A DNA stretch of 64,000 nt from Pseudonocardiaceae bacterium (GCA_009377865.1 WHTH01000013.1:1-64000), one strand, 5' to 3'. Positions 20,458 to 29,774 are shown, numbered from the stretch's first letter. Notes: a model not told the origin generated them from the letters alone. Translations and numbers: made by a program.

Positions 20458-21020
20458 TGCGACTCCTTCTGATGGGTCCACCCGGTGCGGGCAAGGGCAC
20501 CCAGGCGGCCGTGCTCAGCGAGCGGCTCGACGTACCGCACATCTCGACCGGCGACCTGTTCCGGGACCATGTCGGTGGCGAGACCGCGCTCGGGGTCGAG
20601 GTGAAGCGGTACCTGGACTCCGGCAAGCTGGTGCCAGACGAGATCACCAATGAGATGGTGCGCGAACGGCTGGCCGACTCCGACTGCAACGCGGGTTTCC
20701 TGCTCGACGGCTACCCCCGCAACGTGCGCCAGGCGCAGCAGCTCGGTGCGATGCTGCGCGAACTCAACGGCGAGCTCGACGCCGAGATCGATGTCGTGCT
20801 GGAACTCGATGTTCCCGAGGACGAGCTCGTCGAGCGGCTGCTGTCCCGAGGTCGCGAGGACGACAGGGAGAGCGTGATCCGGGACCGCCAGCAGGTCTAC
20901 CGGGACGAGACCTCGGCGCTGCTCGAGTACTACTCGGACCGGCTGGTGACCGTTCCCGCCGTCGGCTCCGTTGACGACGTCACCGCGCGTGCGCTGGACG
21001 CGCTGCGTACCAGGACGTGA
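20457..21020 (+). CDS. adk: Adenylate kinase, short form
   Basis: 187 aa from the GTG that overlaps the secY stop. Converts ATP + AMP to 2 ADP. The P-loop [10 protein letters not shown] is at residues 7-16, ISTGDLFRD follows, FLLDGYPRN binds AMP, and the short LID ([14 protein letters not shown]) replaces the long LID of E. coli, as in other actinobacterial enzymes of about 181-190 aa. An open frame upstream inside secY is not used. Confidence 0.98.
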   Translation: MRLLLMGPPGAGKGTQAAVLSERLDVPHISTGDLFRDHVGGETALGVEVKRYLDSGKLVPDEITNEMVRERLADSDCNAGFLLDGYPRNVRQAQQLGAMLRELNGELDAEIDVVLELDVPEDELVERLLSRGREDDRESVIRDRQQVYRDETSALLEYYSDRLVTVPAVGSVDDVTARALDALRTRT

Positions 21021-21829
21021 CCGGTGGCGGGGTCCGCGCGGTGGTGCGCAAGCTGCGCGGCAAGAACATCGAGATCAAGTCGAACGGCGAGCTCGATGCC
21101 ATGCGTGCTGCCGGCGCGGTCGTCGCGCGGACGCTGACACTGCTCGAGCGCACCGCGCGGCCCGGGGTGAGCACGGCGGAGCTCAACGAGGTGGCCGAGC
21201 AGTCCATCCGCGAGGCACGCGCCGTACCGTCGTTCCTCGGCTACCATGGTTTCCCCGGCTCGATCTGCGCCTCGGTCAACCACGAGGTCGTACACGGTAT
21301 CCCCAGCCGCGAGCAGGTACTCGCCGACGGCGACCTGCTTTCCATCGACTGCGGTGCCATCCTCGACGGCTGGCACGGCGATGCGGCAGTCACCATCGAG
21401 GTCGGCGCGGTCGGTGCGAGTGACCGCAAGCTGTCGGCGGCGTGCCGATCGGCGTTGCTCTCCGGGATCGAGGTCGCACGGCTCGGCGCCCGGCTGACCG
21501 ACATCTCGCACACCGTCGAGAACGCGATCATGGAAGCCGGGCGTGCCGACGGCGTGGAGTACGGGATCGTCGCCGACTACGGCGGCCACGGTATCGGCAC
21601 CTCGATGCACATGGACCCGTACCTGCCCAACGTCGGCAGGCCCGGCCGCGGCCCCAAGCTCGTCGCAGGGATGGCGCTGGCGATCGAGCCGATGCTGACC
21701 GCGGGCAGCCACCTCACCGAGGAGCTCGACGACGGTTGGACCGTGGTGACCCTGGACCGCTCCCGCGCCGCGCACTGGGAACACACCATCGCCGTCACAC
21801 CCGATGGTCCCGTAGTGCTCACCGCCTGA
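21017..21829 (+). CDS. map: Methionine aminopeptidase
   Basis: 270 aa, GTG start overlapping the adk stop (GTGA). Removes initiator Met from nascent proteins. Metal ligands are visible in order: [16 protein letters not shown] (two Asp), [16 protein letters not shown] (His) and the Glu residues of LAIEPMLT and near the C-terminus. A typical type-I enzyme of the secY-adk-map cluster. Translation could also begin at a GTG eight codons later. Confidence 0.98.
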   Translation: MTGGGVRAVVRKLRGKNIEIKSNGELDAMRAAGAVVARTLTLLERTARPGVSTAELNEVAEQSIREARAVPSFLGYHGFPGSICASVNHEVVHGIPSREQVLADGDLLSIDCGAILDGWHGDAAVTIEVGAVGASDRKLSAACRSALLSGIEVARLGARLTDISHTVENAIMEAGRADGVEYGIVADYGGHGIGTSMHMDPYLPNVGRPGRGPKLVAGMALAIEPMLTAGSHLTEELDDGWTVVTLDRSRAAHWEHTIAVTPDGPVVLTA

Positions 21830-21842
21830 CCGACCCGGCCGC

Positions 21843-21898
21843 TTGCCCCAACGCGGCGTCCGCGCGACCCCGCTGCCGCACCGCCGCGTTCGGGCAAG
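21843..21898 (+). terminator. Long inverted repeat after map, with duplicated right arm
   Basis: Left arm CTTGCCCCAACGCGGC (21843-21858) pairs with GCCGCGTTCGGGCAAG (21883-21898) with one mismatch, around a 24-nt loop. An identical second right arm follows directly (21899-21914). A T-rich segment (about 21926-21954) lies just beyond. This is a plausible end signal for the spc/secY-adk-map transcript. Confidence 0.55.
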
Positions 21899-21929
21899 GC
21901 CGCGTTCGGGCAAGCCCGCGCGACCGATT

Positions 21930-21956
21930 TTGCCGGTTTCTTGCCGGTTTCTTGCC
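21930..21956 (+). repeat. Tandem 11-bp repeat TTGCCGGTTTC
   Basis: TTGCCGGTTTC occurs at 21930-21940 and 21941-21951, followed by a partial third unit TTGCC. It lies in the T-rich stretch behind the map terminator candidate. Confidence 0.8.
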
Positions 21957-21981
21957 TCGATCCGGACATTCGCACCCAGCA

Positions 21982-22027
21982 GGATGATTCCAGGTCGGGC
22001 GGCATGCCTGACCTGGCAGGTTCATCC
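21982..22027 (+). terminator. Extended hairpin in the map-infA spacer
   Basis: GGATGA (21982-21987) pairs with TCATCC (22022-22027), and inside it CCAGGTCGGGC (21990-22000) pairs with GCCTGACCTGG (22006-22016), one G-U pair, around a 5-nt loop. This could be a backup terminator or a structured RNA. No U-run follows. Confidence 0.45.
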
Positions 22028-22233
22028 GGACGGGCACCTTGGACCACGAGGGGTGGCCGTGTCGCTGTCACAGTTCGGCGCGCGGTCCGGGATCGAGCGG
22101 AGGGGAGGGCTGCTCGAACCCACGAGTTGCCCGTCCGGTGAGCCTGCCACCGTGGGTTGCTGGGCCCTGGGGCGCGGTGCCGCTCGCAGGCCACATAGGC
22201 CACGGTCGGCGCGCTACCTGAGCCCTGCCCGGT

Positions 22234-22263
22234 TTGGCGGGCTCGACACGCCCGACGTACACT
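22234..22263 (+). promoter_or_regulatory. Candidate promoter of infA-rpmJ-rpsM..., with shared core
   Basis: -35 TTGGCG (22234-22239), an 18-nt spacer and -10 TACACT (22258-22263). The spacer contains CGACACGCCCGAC (22244-22256), the 13-nt core of the element found in the rpsL and rpsJ leaders. A leader of about 180 nt is implied. Confidence 0.5.
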
Positions 22264-22447
22264 GAATGTCGGCGCGTGATGCGCCGGTTCCAGCGTGTCT
22301 GCAGGGTGTTACGCGTCGCAGTGCTCGTCGCCCACATCCGATGCCTTCCGCAGGTCATGGAGCTGGCTCGCGCCGTGTTACGGCGAGGCCGACCAGCGGC
22401 AACGCAACAGCACCAGGTAGCACGGACAATGATGAGACGCGGAGGAC

Positions 22448-22669
22448 ATGGGCAAGAAGGACGGGGCCATCGAGGTCGAGGGCCGCGTGGTCGAGCCACT
22501 ACCCAACGCGATGTTCCGCGTTGAGTTGGAGAACGGCCACCGGGTTCTGGCACACATCAGCGGCAAGATGCGCCAGCATTACATCCGCATCCTGCCTGAG
22601 GACCGAGTGGTCGTGGAGCTCTCGCCCTATGACCTGTCCCGAGGTCGCATCGTCTACCGCTACAAGTAG
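22448..22669 (+). CDS. infA: Translation initiation factor IF-1
   Basis: 73 aa, standard length, starting [20 protein letters not shown] and ending in the typical [13 protein letters not shown] single OB-fold protein that blocks the A site during initiation. GGAGG precedes the ATG by three bases. First gene of the alpha-type operon. Confidence 0.99.
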   Translation: MGKKDGAIEVEGRVVEPLPNAMFRVELENGHRVLAHISGKMRQHYIRILPEDRVVVELSPYDLSRGRIVYRYK

Positions 22670-22673
22670 GAAG

Positions 22674-22696
22674 CCCGGGGGGCTCCGCCCCCCGGG
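22674..22696 (+). repeat. GC-rich palindrome between infA and rpmJ
   Basis: CCCGGGGGG (22674-22682) and CCCCCCGGG (22688-22696) flank CTCCG, a perfect 9-bp stem. Similar palindromes lie after rpsM and rpsD. It may trim or stabilise transcripts; as a terminator it would separate genes normally co-transcribed. Confidence 0.7.
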
Positions 22697-22803
22697 ATCC
22701 CCCGGAAGAGCCCGCCGGTACTGGTGGGCGGCCTGGGGAAACATACAACTGAAAGAGCCCGGGACCGCTTCGCGGGCCCGCGCAACCAGGAGAACGAGAC
22801 GAC

Positions 22804-22917
22804 GTGAAGGTCAAACCGAGCGTCAAGAAGATCTGCGACAACTGCCAGATCATCCGCCGACACGGGCGGGTGCTGGTGATCTGTGACAACCAGCGGCACA
22901 AGCAGCGCCAGGGCTGA
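22804..22917 (+). CDS. rpmJ: 50S ribosomal protein L36, zinc-binding type
   Basis: 37 aa with GTG start: [17 protein letters not shown].. ending RHKQRQG. The zinc ligands Cys-x2-Cys (CDNC, 11-14), Cys27 and His32 are intact, marking the C+ form. CAGGAGAACGAGAC lies just upstream as ribosome-binding region. Too short for most gene callers. It sits between infA and rpsM as in most actinobacteria. Confidence 0.97.
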   Translation: MKVKPSVKKICDNCQIIRRHGRVLVICDNQRHKQRQG

Positions 22918-23102
22918 CAGGCCGCGCAGATCTTCGACCGGCGCGCCACATCACCTCCCCGCGCCAGCCCGACCCTGCAGGATCGACGTCTGCAGGGATC
23001 AGGTACTCCCCCGGACTCCGGGCCGGGGCCCGTGGACGATGAGTCCGCCACGGGACGGGCGGGGAGCAGACCTGGAGACGATGAGACAGGAGACACTGCC
23101 GC

Positions 23103-23483
23103 ATGGCACGACTCACCGGCGTCGATCTCCCCCGCGAGAAGCGGATGGAGATCGCGTTGACTTACATCTACGGCATCGGTCGCACCCGCTCCCACGAAAT
23201 CCTCGCCGCCACCGGCGTGAGCCAGGACCTGCGCTCCAAGGACCTGACCGACGAGGATCTCGCGGCGCTGCGGGACTACATCGAGAACAACTACCGGGTC
23301 GAGGGCGACCTACGGCGCGAGGTCAACTCGGACATCCGCCGCAAGATCGAGATCGGCTGCTATGAGGGGTTGCGCTGGCGCCGTGGGCTGCCGGTGCGCG
23401 GGCAGCGCACCAAGACCAACGCCCGCACCCGCAAGGGGCCGAAGAAGACGGTCGCCGGCAAGAAGAAGGCCGGGCGCAAATAA
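23103..23483 (+). CDS. rpsM: 30S ribosomal protein S13
   Basis: 126 aa, starting [21 protein letters not shown]13 makes intersubunit bridges in the 30S head. [20 protein letters not shown] and a Lys-rich tail complete the family pattern. It follows rpmJ after a 185-nt spacer that contains GC-rich self-complementary sequence but no gene. Confidence 0.99.
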   Translation: MARLTGVDLPREKRMEIALTYIYGIGRTRSHEILAATGVSQDLRSKDLTDEDLAALRDYIENNYRVEGDLRREVNSDIRRKIEIGCYEGLRWRRGLPVRGQRTKTNARTRKGPKKTVAGKKKAGRK

Positions 23484-23487
23484 CCCC

Positions 23488-23504
23488 CCGGGGCTTTGCC
23501 CCGG
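23488..23504 (+). repeat. GC-rich palindrome between rpsM and rpsK
   Basis: CCGGGGC (23488-23494), loop TTT, GCCCCGG (23498-23504). Second member of the set of GC-rich palindromes in this operon, placed immediately after the rpsM stop. Confidence 0.7.
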
Positions 23505-23530
23505 CTCATGTTTGAGGAGTTCTCGAGAGG

Positions 23531-23938
23531 ATGCCACCCAGGGCACGCGCCGGCGCCGGTACCAAGAAGGTACGGCGCAAGGAGAAGAAGAACGTCGCGC
23601 ACGGTCATGCGCACATCAAGTCGACCTTCAACAATACGATCGTCTCGATCACCGACCCCACCGGTGCGGTGATCAGCTGGGGCTCGGCAGGCCACGTCGG
23701 GTTCAAGGGTTCGAAGAAGTCGACCCCGTTCGCGGCGCAGATGGCGGCGGAGGACGCCGCGCGCAAGGCCGCTGAGCACGGCATGAAGAAGGTGGACGTT
23801 TTCGTCCGTGGCCCCGGCTCGGGGCGCGAGACGGCGATCCGTTCTTTGCAGGCTGCCGGCCTCGAGGTCGGTACGATCCAGGACGTGACCCCGCAGCCGC
23901 ACAACGGTTGCCGGCCGCCCAAGCGGCGCCGGGTCTGA
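23531..23938 (+). CDS. rpsK: 30S ribosomal protein S11
   Basis: 135 aa. S11 shapes the 30S platform and E site. [20 protein letters not shown] and the ending [18 protein letters not shown] are diagnostic. Confidence 0.99.
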   Translation: MPPRARAGAGTKKVRRKEKKNVAHGHAHIKSTFNNTIVSITDPTGAVISWGSAGHVGFKGSKKSTPFAAQMAAEDAARKAAEHGMKKVDVFVRGPGSGRETAIRSLQAAGLEVGTIQDVTPQPHNGCRPPKRRRV

Positions 23939-23960
23939 AGCGCGGGGAGGAGTAGGAGAC

Positions 23961-24566
23961 ATGGCTCGATACACCGGACCCGCGACGCGCAAGTCGCGCC
24001 GGCTCAAGGTCGATCTCGTCGGCGGCGACAAGGCCTTCGAGCGCCGCCCCTACCCGCCGGGCCAGCACGGCCGCGCGCGGATCAAGGAGAGCGAGTACCT
24101 GCTGCAGCTGCAGGAGAAGCAGAAGGCACGCTTCACCTACGGCGTGATGGAAAAGCAGTTCCGCCGGTATTACGAGGAGGCCCACCGACGCTCCGGCAAG
24201 ACCGGCGACATGTTGCTGCAGATCCTGGAGTCGAGGCTCGACAACGTCGTGTACCGGGCGGGCCTCGCCCGCACCCGGCGGCAGGCTCGCCAGCTCGTGA
24301 CGCACGGCCATTTCCTCGTCAACGGCCACAAGGTCGATATCCCGAGCTTCCGGGTCTCGAGGTTCGACATCATCGACATCAGGCCGAAGTCGACGAACAC
24401 GCTGCCGTTCGTCGTCGCCAAGGAGTCGTTCGGCGATCGCCCGCTGCCCGGCTGGCTGCAGGTCGTTCCCGACAGGTTGCGAGTGCTGGTGCACCAGCTG
24501 CCGGAGCGGGCGCAGATCGACACCCCCGTGCAGGAACAGCTGATAGTCGAGCTCTACTCGAAGTAA
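23961..24566 (+). CDS. rpsD: 30S ribosomal protein S4
   Basis: 201 aa. Primary 16S-binding protein and, in E. coli, the repressor of this operon. The N-terminal region here lacks the Zn-finger Cys cluster found in some S4 proteins. The S4 RNA-binding core (RLDNVVYRAGLARTRRQARQ..HGHFLVNGHKVDIPSF) is intact. RBS GGGGAGGAGTAGGAG lies upstream. Confidence 0.98.
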   Translation: MARYTGPATRKSRRLKVDLVGGDKAFERRPYPPGQHGRARIKESEYLLQLQEKQKARFTYGVMEKQFRRYYEEAHRRSGKTGDMLLQILESRLDNVVYRAGLARTRRQARQLVTHGHFLVNGHKVDIPSFRVSRFDIIDIRPKSTNTLPFVVAKESFGDRPLPGWLQVVPDRLRVLVHQLPERAQIDTPVQEQLIVELYSK

Positions 24567-24573
24567 ACACACA

Positions 24574-24594
24574 CCCGGGGGCGCCGCCCCCGGG
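24574..24594 (+). repeat. GC-rich palindrome between rpsD and rpoA
   Basis: CCCGGGGGC (24574-24582), loop GCC, GCCCCCGGG (24586-24594): a 9-bp perfect stem eight nt after rpsD. Third of the similar palindromes in this operon. Confidence 0.7.
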
Positions 24595-24681
24595 GTCCCC
24601 CGAAGTGCCCGCGTGGTCCGGTTGGATGGCCGAGCGGGGTTTGCGGAGGGGCGAGAAACAGAAGATCAGAAGATAAATCCC

Positions 24682-24705
24682 CCGAACCGCCTGGCGGCGG
24701 TTCGG
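24682..24705 (+). promoter_or_regulatory. Hairpin in the rpsD-rpoA spacer
   Basis: CCGAACCGCC (24682-24691), loop TGGC, GGCGGTTCGG (24696-24705): a perfect 10-bp stem after an A-rich stretch (24658-24678), ending 39 nt before rpoA. It could be an attenuator or processing site that adjusts rpoA output. No clear promoter hexamers follow it. Confidence 0.45.
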
Positions 24706-24744
24706 TACGGCGTCAAATAGCGGGCGCCAGAGGAGGACAACACC

Positions 24745-25845
24745 ATGCTCATCACCCAGCGACCCACCCTCGCCGAGGAGTCGGTCGTCGACACCCGGTC
24801 CCGGTTCGTCATCGAGCCGCTGGAGCCCGGCTTCGGCTACACCCTGGGCAACTCGCTGCGTCGAACCCTGCTCTCGTCGATCCCGGGTGCGGCCGTGACC
24901 AGTATCCGGATCGATGGTGTGCTACACGAGTTCACCACCGTCCCCGGGGTCAAGGAGGACGTCACCGACATCATCCTCAATCTCAAGGAGCTCGTGGTCA
25001 GCTCCGAGGAGGACGAGCCGGTGACGATGTACCTGCGCAAGCAGGGCCCGGGCGACGTCACCGCGGGTGACATCGTTCCGCCGGCCGGGGTCACAGTGCA
25101 CAACCCCGACCTGCACATCGGCACGCTCAACACCAAGGGCAAGCTCGAGATCGAGCTGGTCGTCGAGCGCGGTCGTGGCTACGTGCCCGCGGCGCAGAAC
25201 AAGACGACCGGCGCCGAGATCGGTCGCATCCCGGTGGACTCGATCTACTCGCCCGTGCTGAAGGTGACCTACAAGGTCGAGGCCACCCGTGTCGAGCAGC
25301 GCACCGACTTCGACAAGCTGGTGCTCGATGTCGAGACCAAGCCCTCGATCACCCCCCGGGACGCGCTGGCATCGGCCGGCCGCACCCTCGTGGAGCTCTT
25401 CGGTCTGGCCCGCGAGCTCAACATCGAGGCGGAGGGCATCGAGATCGGCCCCTCGCCCGCCGAGGCCGACACCATCGCCGCGTTCGCCATGCCGATCGAG
25501 GACCTCGACCTCACGGTGCGGTCCTACAACTGCCTCAAGCGCGAGGGGATCCACACGGTCGGGGAGCTGGTCAGCCGCAGCGAAGCCGACCTGCTCGACA
25601 TCCGCAACTTCGGTGCCAAGTCCATCGACGAGGTGAAGCTGAAGCTGGTGGGGCTGGGCCTGCAGCTCAAGGACAGCCCGCCCGGGTTCGACCCGACCGC
25701 CGCCGCGACCGAGTACTCCATCGACGGTTGGGGTGAGGGCAGTGACGACCGCCCCGTTGATAGCGATGGCAGCGCAGACAGCGTCTTCGGCGGCCCTGAC
25801 ATCAACGACGACGGTCAGGACTACGCAGAAACGGAGCAGCTGTAA
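24745..25845 (+). CDS. rpoA: RNA polymerase alpha subunit
   Basis: 366 aa, ATG start with AGAGGAGGAC upstream. N-terminal assembly domain (about 1-230, with [20 protein letters not shown]), linker, and alpha-CTD (about 250-315, [33 protein letters not shown]) that contacts UP-elements and activators. An acidic tail of about 45 residues follows, longer than in E. coli. Its TAA overlaps the rplQ ATG (TAATG). Confidence 0.99.
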   Translation: MLITQRPTLAEESVVDTRSRFVIEPLEPGFGYTLGNSLRRTLLSSIPGAAVTSIRIDGVLHEFTTVPGVKEDVTDIILNLKELVVSSEEDEPVTMYLRKQGPGDVTAGDIVPPAGVTVHNPDLHIGTLNTKGKLEIELVVERGRGYVPAAQNKTTGAEIGRIPVDSIYSPVLKVTYKVEATRVEQRTDFDKLVLDVETKPSITPRDALASAGRTLVELFGLARELNIEAEGIEIGPSPAEADTIAAFAMPIEDLDLTVRSYNCLKREGIHTVGELVSRSEADLLDIRNFGAKSIDEVKLKLVGLGLQLKDSPPGFDPTAAATEYSIDGWGEGSDDRPVDSDGSADSVFGGPDINDDGQDYAETEQL

Positions 25846-26636
25846 TGCCGACCCCGACCAAGGGCGCGCGTCTCGGTGGATCGCCGACGCATCAGCGGTT
25901 GATGCTGGCCAACCTGGCCACGGCGCTGTTCGAGCACGGCCGGATCACCACCACCGAGGCGAAGGCCAAGCGGCTCCGCCCGTTCGCCGAGCGGCTGATC
26001 AGCAAGGCGCGCAAGGCGGACCTGCACAACCGTCGCGAGGTCATGAAGGTGATCCGCGACAAGGACGTGGTGCACAAGCTGTTCGCCGAGATCGGCCCAC
26101 ACTTCGTCGGCCGTCCCGGCGGCTACACCAGGATCGTCAAGACGATGCCGCGCAAGGGCGACAATGCCCCGATGGCGGTCATCGAGCTTGTCGCCGAGCG
26201 CACGGCGACGGCGGAGGCCGAGCAGGCCCGTGGCAGTCGGTTCGCCCGGGACCAGCAGCCGCAGCCGCCGGCGCCGGTGACCGAAGCCCCGACACCCACC
26301 GTCGACGAGACGGAGACCGCCGCGGCGGTCGAGGAGACGGCGGCTGCCGGCGCGGTGGTCGAGAGCCCCGCATCGGCGGGAACCGATGACGGGCCGTCCG
26401 AGGAGGACACCTCCGCCGGGGACGCGCCGTACGGCGAGGGCAGTCACGCCGCGACCGAGGACGGCGCGCAGCCCGAGGGCTTCCCCATCAAGGGCAAGGA
26501 GAGCTCGAAGCTCTACCACCTGCCCGGTAGCCCGTTCTACGCGCGCACTGCCGCCGACGTCTGGTTCGCCAGCGAGGCGGCAGCGGAAGCGGCCGGGTTC
26601 ACCCTGCCGCCTTCCCAGCAGGAGGACGAGTCCTGA
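25845..26636 (+). CDS. rplQ: 50S ribosomal protein L17 with C-terminal sunset-like module
   Basis: 263 aa, about twice the usual length. Residues 1 to about 118 are L17 ([39 protein letters not shown]). A Pro/Ala/Glu-rich linker runs to about 211, then a compact conserved-looking end (about 212-253) with [18 protein letters not shown] and a [18 protein letters not shown] segment. That pattern resembles the small actinobacterial 'sunset' module (KGN-SxxYH-P..Y..T.A..WF..E..A..AGF); the name is from memory. The role of the module on a ribosomal protein is unknown; it could expose a peptide- or wall-binding patch at the ribosome surface. Confidence 0.93.
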   Translation: MPTPTKGARLGGSPTHQRLMLANLATALFEHGRITTTEAKAKRLRPFAERLISKARKADLHNRREVMKVIRDKDVVHKLFAEIGPHFVGRPGGYTRIVKTMPRKGDNAPMAVIELVAERTATAEAEQARGSRFARDQQPQPPAPVTEAPTPTVDETETAAAVEETAAAGAVVESPASAGTDDGPSEEDTSAGDAPYGEGSHAATEDGAQPEGFPIKGKESSKLYHLPGSPFYARTAADVWFASEAAAEAAGFTLPPSQQEDES

Positions 26637-26686
26637 CCGATTCCGCATCTCAGGAGCCCGCAGCCCCGTCCGGGGACGGCGGGCTC

Positions 26687-27505
26687 TTGCGTCGGTACCG
26701 GCTCGATATCTCCTACGATGGTGCCGGATTCTCCGGCTGGGCCCGGCAGCCGGACCGGCGGACGGTGCAGGGCGTGCTCGAGGATGCGCTGGCGACCCTG
26801 CTACGCACCCCGGTCGCGCTGACCGTGGCGGGCCGGACCGACGCCGGGGTCCACGCGACCGGGCAGGTGGCCCATGCCGACATCCCGGCCGGCGCCGTCG
26901 AGCCGCCTGAGCTCACGCACCGGCTGGCGCGGTTGTTGCCCGCGGACGTGCGGGTGCTTGCGGTGACTGAGGTGCCGGGAGAGTTCGACGCCCGCTTCGC
27001 TGCGCTGCGACGGCACTATCGCTACCGGGTCTGTGACGCACCCTGGGGTGTCGACCCGCTGGCGCGCCACCACACCCTCGGCTGGCACCACCAGCTCGAT
27101 ATCGCCGCCATGAACGCCGCGAGCACCATGTTGTTGGGCGAGCACGACTTCGCCGCGTTCTGCCGGCGCCGGGAGGGTGCGACGACGGTTCGCACGCTGC
27201 AGCGGTTCGACTGGACCCGGGAGGAGCCGCACCTGCTGGTGGCCCACGTCGTCGCCGACGCCTTCTGCCACTCGATGGTGCGCAGCCTGGTCGGTGCGCT
27301 CCTCGCGGTGGGAGAGGGACGCCGCCCGCCGACGTGGCCCGTGTCGTTGCTCGCTCGCCATGATCGAGCCAGTGACGTGCCGGTTGTCGCGGCACACGGG
27401 CTCACCCTGGTCGCCGTCGACTATCCCGCTGCGGACGAGCTCCGCGCCCGAGCCGAGCTCACCCGCGCCGTCCGAGGCACGCCGCCGAACCTTCCGGAGG
27501 CCTGA
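26687..27505 (+). CDS. truA: tRNA pseudouridine38-40 synthase
   Basis: 272 aa from a TTG start; no ATG or GTG lies between it and the rplQ stop, so a rare start is likely. Modifies the anticodon arm of many tRNAs. Core [20 protein letters not shown] and the catalytic Asp motif [10 protein letters not shown] are intact, followed by [12 protein letters not shown] and the C-terminal [15 protein letters not shown]. The rplQ-truA order is usual in actinobacteria. Confidence 0.96.
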   Translation: MRRYRLDISYDGAGFSGWARQPDRRTVQGVLEDALATLLRTPVALTVAGRTDAGVHATGQVAHADIPAGAVEPPELTHRLARLLPADVRVLAVTEVPGEFDARFAALRRHYRYRVCDAPWGVDPLARHHTLGWHHQLDIAAMNAASTMLLGEHDFAAFCRRREGATTVRTLQRFDWTREEPHLLVAHVVADAFCHSMVRSLVGALLAVGEGRRPPTWPVSLLARHDRASDVPVVAAHGLTLVAVDYPAADELRARAELTRAVRGTPPNLPEA

Positions 27506-27546
27506 CACCGAGTTGACGGTGGCGCGGCGCCGTCGCACCAGGTAGC

Positions 27547-28275
27547 TCAGTCGCCGCGGCGGACCGGGCCGAGGATCTCGCGCTCGGCGGGGGTCGTGAC
27601 CAGCCGCACCGGCAGCCACAGGTTCGGTGCCAGTGCCACCACCTGATCATCAGCCAGTGTGGCGAGCTGGTTGACCGGCGGTGGCGGCAGTCGCCAGATA
27701 CGTCCCGCCAGCTGGGCCTGCAGCCCCGGCAGCCGCTGCAGCAACCCCAGATCGGCCTGCTCGGCTGTCGGTGCTACCTGTGGGTGCAGGTAGGGCAACA
27801 CGTAGAGCGTCGTCTGCCACGGTGACCTCGGGCCGAACAGCTCCTGCGGCGCCGCCCCGCCGTCGTGGACCACCAGCAGCGGGGCGTCCTCGGAGGCGCG
27901 CGGCAGTTCGACCGGGTCGAGCCGGCGGATCTGGACCAGCGGGGCCGGCCGCCCGTCGGGCTGCTCACCCGCGGCGTGGCTGAGCGCCCGCCAGGCGCCC
28001 GGTCGGCCGGTCGCGACGACCACCCATGCGCCGGTGGCCATCGCCCGCAACGCCACCTGCCGGGCCAGGTAGAGGCCACCGACCAGCACCACCCGAGTCG
28101 GTGCCGGGCGTAGCAGCGACACCGACATCGGTTCGTCGTTCGGACCGGAGCCCAACACCATGCCGCCGCGGTCACTCGACGGGCTCACCGCGTCGAGCAT
28201 CTCGGGGGCAACGACGAACTCGGGGGCCACCGCCTGGCTGCCCGCCGGGTTGTCGACGACACGCGCTCGGCTCAT
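27547..28275 (-). CDS. ESX-locus hypothetical protein coupled to eccE
   Basis: 242 aa from an ATG overlapping the eccE stop (ATGA). Starts MSRARVVDNPAGSQAVAPEF. The middle has RVVLVGGLYLARQVALRAMA, a possible nucleotide- or loop-type beta-alpha segment, and the C-terminus is Pro/Leu-rich. No family name is recognised. Its coupling to eccE suggests a role in secretion, perhaps as an ESX-4 accessory factor. No signal peptide or membrane segment is evident. Confidence 0.75.
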   Translation of the reverse strand: MSRARVVDNPAGSQAVAPEFVVAPEMLDAVSPSSDRGGMVLGSGPNDEPMSVSLLRPAPTRVVLVGGLYLARQVALRAMATGAWVVVATGRPGAWRALSHAAGEQPDGRPAPLVQIRRLDPVELPRASEDAPLLVVHDGGAAPQELFGPRSPWQTTLYVLPYLHPQVAPTAEQADLGLLQRLPGLQAQLAGRIWRLPPPPVNQLATLADDQVVALAPNLWLPVRLVTTPAEREILGPVRRGD

Positions 28276-29609
28276 GCCGAAGCACCCAGCGGCAGCGTGC
28301 CGGCGAGCCCGGCGGCCTGCAACCCGCGCAGCGGGGTGAGCTCCAGCCCGAGCCGATCCGAGATCGACTGCAGCCGCTCGTCGGCGGTCGCCAGCTCGGC
28401 TGGGTTGCGGGCGCTGACCCGTACCAGACCGCGCAGCCCGACGTCGCTGTCCTCGCCGCTCGGTGAGATCGACAGCGCCACCGTCGCGGACAGCGCGCGT
28501 ACCCCGGTCAGTGCGTTGAGGTTGGGCGGGCCGCCGCGCGCGGGCCACCCTGTTATGGCGTAGCTCGCATGCCCCACACCGCCGGCGGTGACATCGGTCC
28601 ACCGCTCCCGCAGCGCTGCCGATCGGCCCGAAGCCGCCATCGCTGTCAGCTCGGCCGCCGAGGTGCCCGCCCGCAGCAGCATGTCGGCATCCAGTGGGTG
28701 GGCCTGCACGCCCCGCGCCGCGAGCGCGCTGCGAACCCGGGACAGCGCGCCGATCAACGCGCGGTGCGCCCCGACCACGCCGGCTCCGCGTTCCTGCACG
28801 GCGGCCGGGCAGCGGCGCGGGTCCAACCGTACCGCGATCCAGGTGGTGCGCCGCGCCGCCGCCGGCAGCGGCCCCAGGACCTCGAGGTAGGACTGCAGCG
28901 CGGGCGCCGAGGACGGCAGCGCCGCGCTGCCGGGGTAGCAGTGCCAGATGACTTCGAGGGCGTCCAGCACCACACCCCGGTCTTCCAGGCACGCGGTGAG
29001 CGCGCCGAGCGGCAGGTTCGGGGTCCCGACGAGGGGGACGACCAGCGAGGGAGCGGCGTCGACCTGCAGCACCGCGGTCCAACAGCCCTCGTGCCAGGCG
29101 AGTCCGAGTGGCTCGCGTTCGTGGTCGACACTCCGCGCGACGACCAGGTCGGGGACCACGAGCCGCAGCAGCGCTACTCGGGGGTCGTCGGCGCCGAGCA
29201 CGACGGTCTCCACCTCCTCGGCGCTGTCCTGCGCTGCGGGATCCGGGCGCTGTATCGCTCGCTCGTGCGGCCGGCCGAGGTAGCTCGCAGTGAGCGAGAC
29301 CCACTGGGTCAGCCACCGGCCCCGCCACCGGGTGAACGCGACGAGCATCGCGGCCACCACCACCGCGACCGCGACCACCAGCAGGGCGGTGTCGATCGCC
29401 AGCAGTACCAGCCCGATCGCCAGCCCGCCCTCCACGATGACCACATTGGTCAGTGGCAGCCCACCGAGGCCGGCACCGGCGTTTCGGCGGCGGGCACTGC
29501 CGATCGCGCGCGGTCGTGAGCCGGTGACCTCTCCGGAGTCGCTGCGCGGCCGGCCGGCGACCGGACCTCCCGGGTGTGGCGGGGCCGGAGACGGCGGCGT
29601 CGTGGTCAT
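28272..29609 (-). CDS. eccE: ESX membrane component EccE
   Basis: 445 aa. After a Pro-rich, basic N-terminus there are two closely spaced membrane segments (about residues 50-95), then a long soluble domain, the layout of EccE. In mycobacterial ESX complexes EccE sits at the periphery of the membrane core. It is divergent from eccB, separated by a 165-nt regulatory spacer. Mycobacterial ESX-4 is usually described as lacking eccE, so its presence here is notable. Confidence 0.85.
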   Translation of the reverse strand: MTTTPPSPAPPHPGGPVAGRPRSDSGEVTGSRPRAIGSARRRNAGAGLGGLPLTNVVIVEGGLAIGLVLLAIDTALLVVAVAVVVAAMLVAFTRWRGRWLTQWVSLTASYLGRPHERAIQRPDPAAQDSAEEVETVVLGADDPRVALLRLVVPDLVVARSVDHEREPLGLAWHEGCWTAVLQVDAAPSLVVPLVGTPNLPLGALTACLEDRGVVLDALEVIWHCYPGSAALPSSAPALQSYLEVLGPLPAAARRTTWIAVRLDPRRCPAAVQERGAGVVGAHRALIGALSRVRSALAARGVQAHPLDADMLLRAGTSAAELTAMAASGRSAALRERWTDVTAGGVGHASYAITGWPARGGPPNLNALTGVRALSATVALSISPSGEDSDVGLRGLVRVSARNPAELATADERLQSISDRLGLELTPLRGLQAAGLAGTLPLGASA

Positions 29610-29774
29610 GCGCTCGATCTCCCCCGGATGCTCTCGAGTGTGGACGGGTGCGGGCGGCGGGCTGTCACCATACCGGTAGGTCGCGCTCGATCCCATCCCA
29701 CGATGACGGTGCGGACCGCTATCCTGCCGCACGGTACCTCTCCAGGAGGCACCTTTGGAGGCATTGAGGCGGCG
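29610..29774. promoter_or_regulatory. Divergent eccE/eccB control region
   Basis: 165 nt between divergent ESX genes. TATCCT at 29720-29725 is a good -10 for eccB, but no matching -35 is evident. Two Shine-Dalgarno-like runs (CAGGAGG near 29745-29751 and GGAGG at 29756-29760) precede the eccB start. Confidence 0.4.

Larger units (their letters stand above)
21830..22447 (+). other. 618-nt spacer between map and infA
   Basis: I see no supportable gene. From left to right it holds a long inverted repeat just after map (terminator candidate), a second copy of its right arm, an 11-bp tandem repeat, a 46-nt extended hairpin, an 8-bp AACCCACG/CGTGGGTT inverted repeat (22117-22124 and 22151-22158), and the infA promoter. 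Open frames on either strand have no family likeness. Confidence 0.6.

Noticed and set aside
21577..22203. Genes on either strand in the map-infA spacer
   Set aside because: The frames lack family likeness and overlap map or repeats; the spacer is better explained by hairpins and a promoter.
27547..29328. One large minus-strand gene combining the 242-aa protein and eccE
   Set aside because: The two are in different frames and joined by an ATGA overlap; the long frame beyond 28275 is a shadow of eccE.
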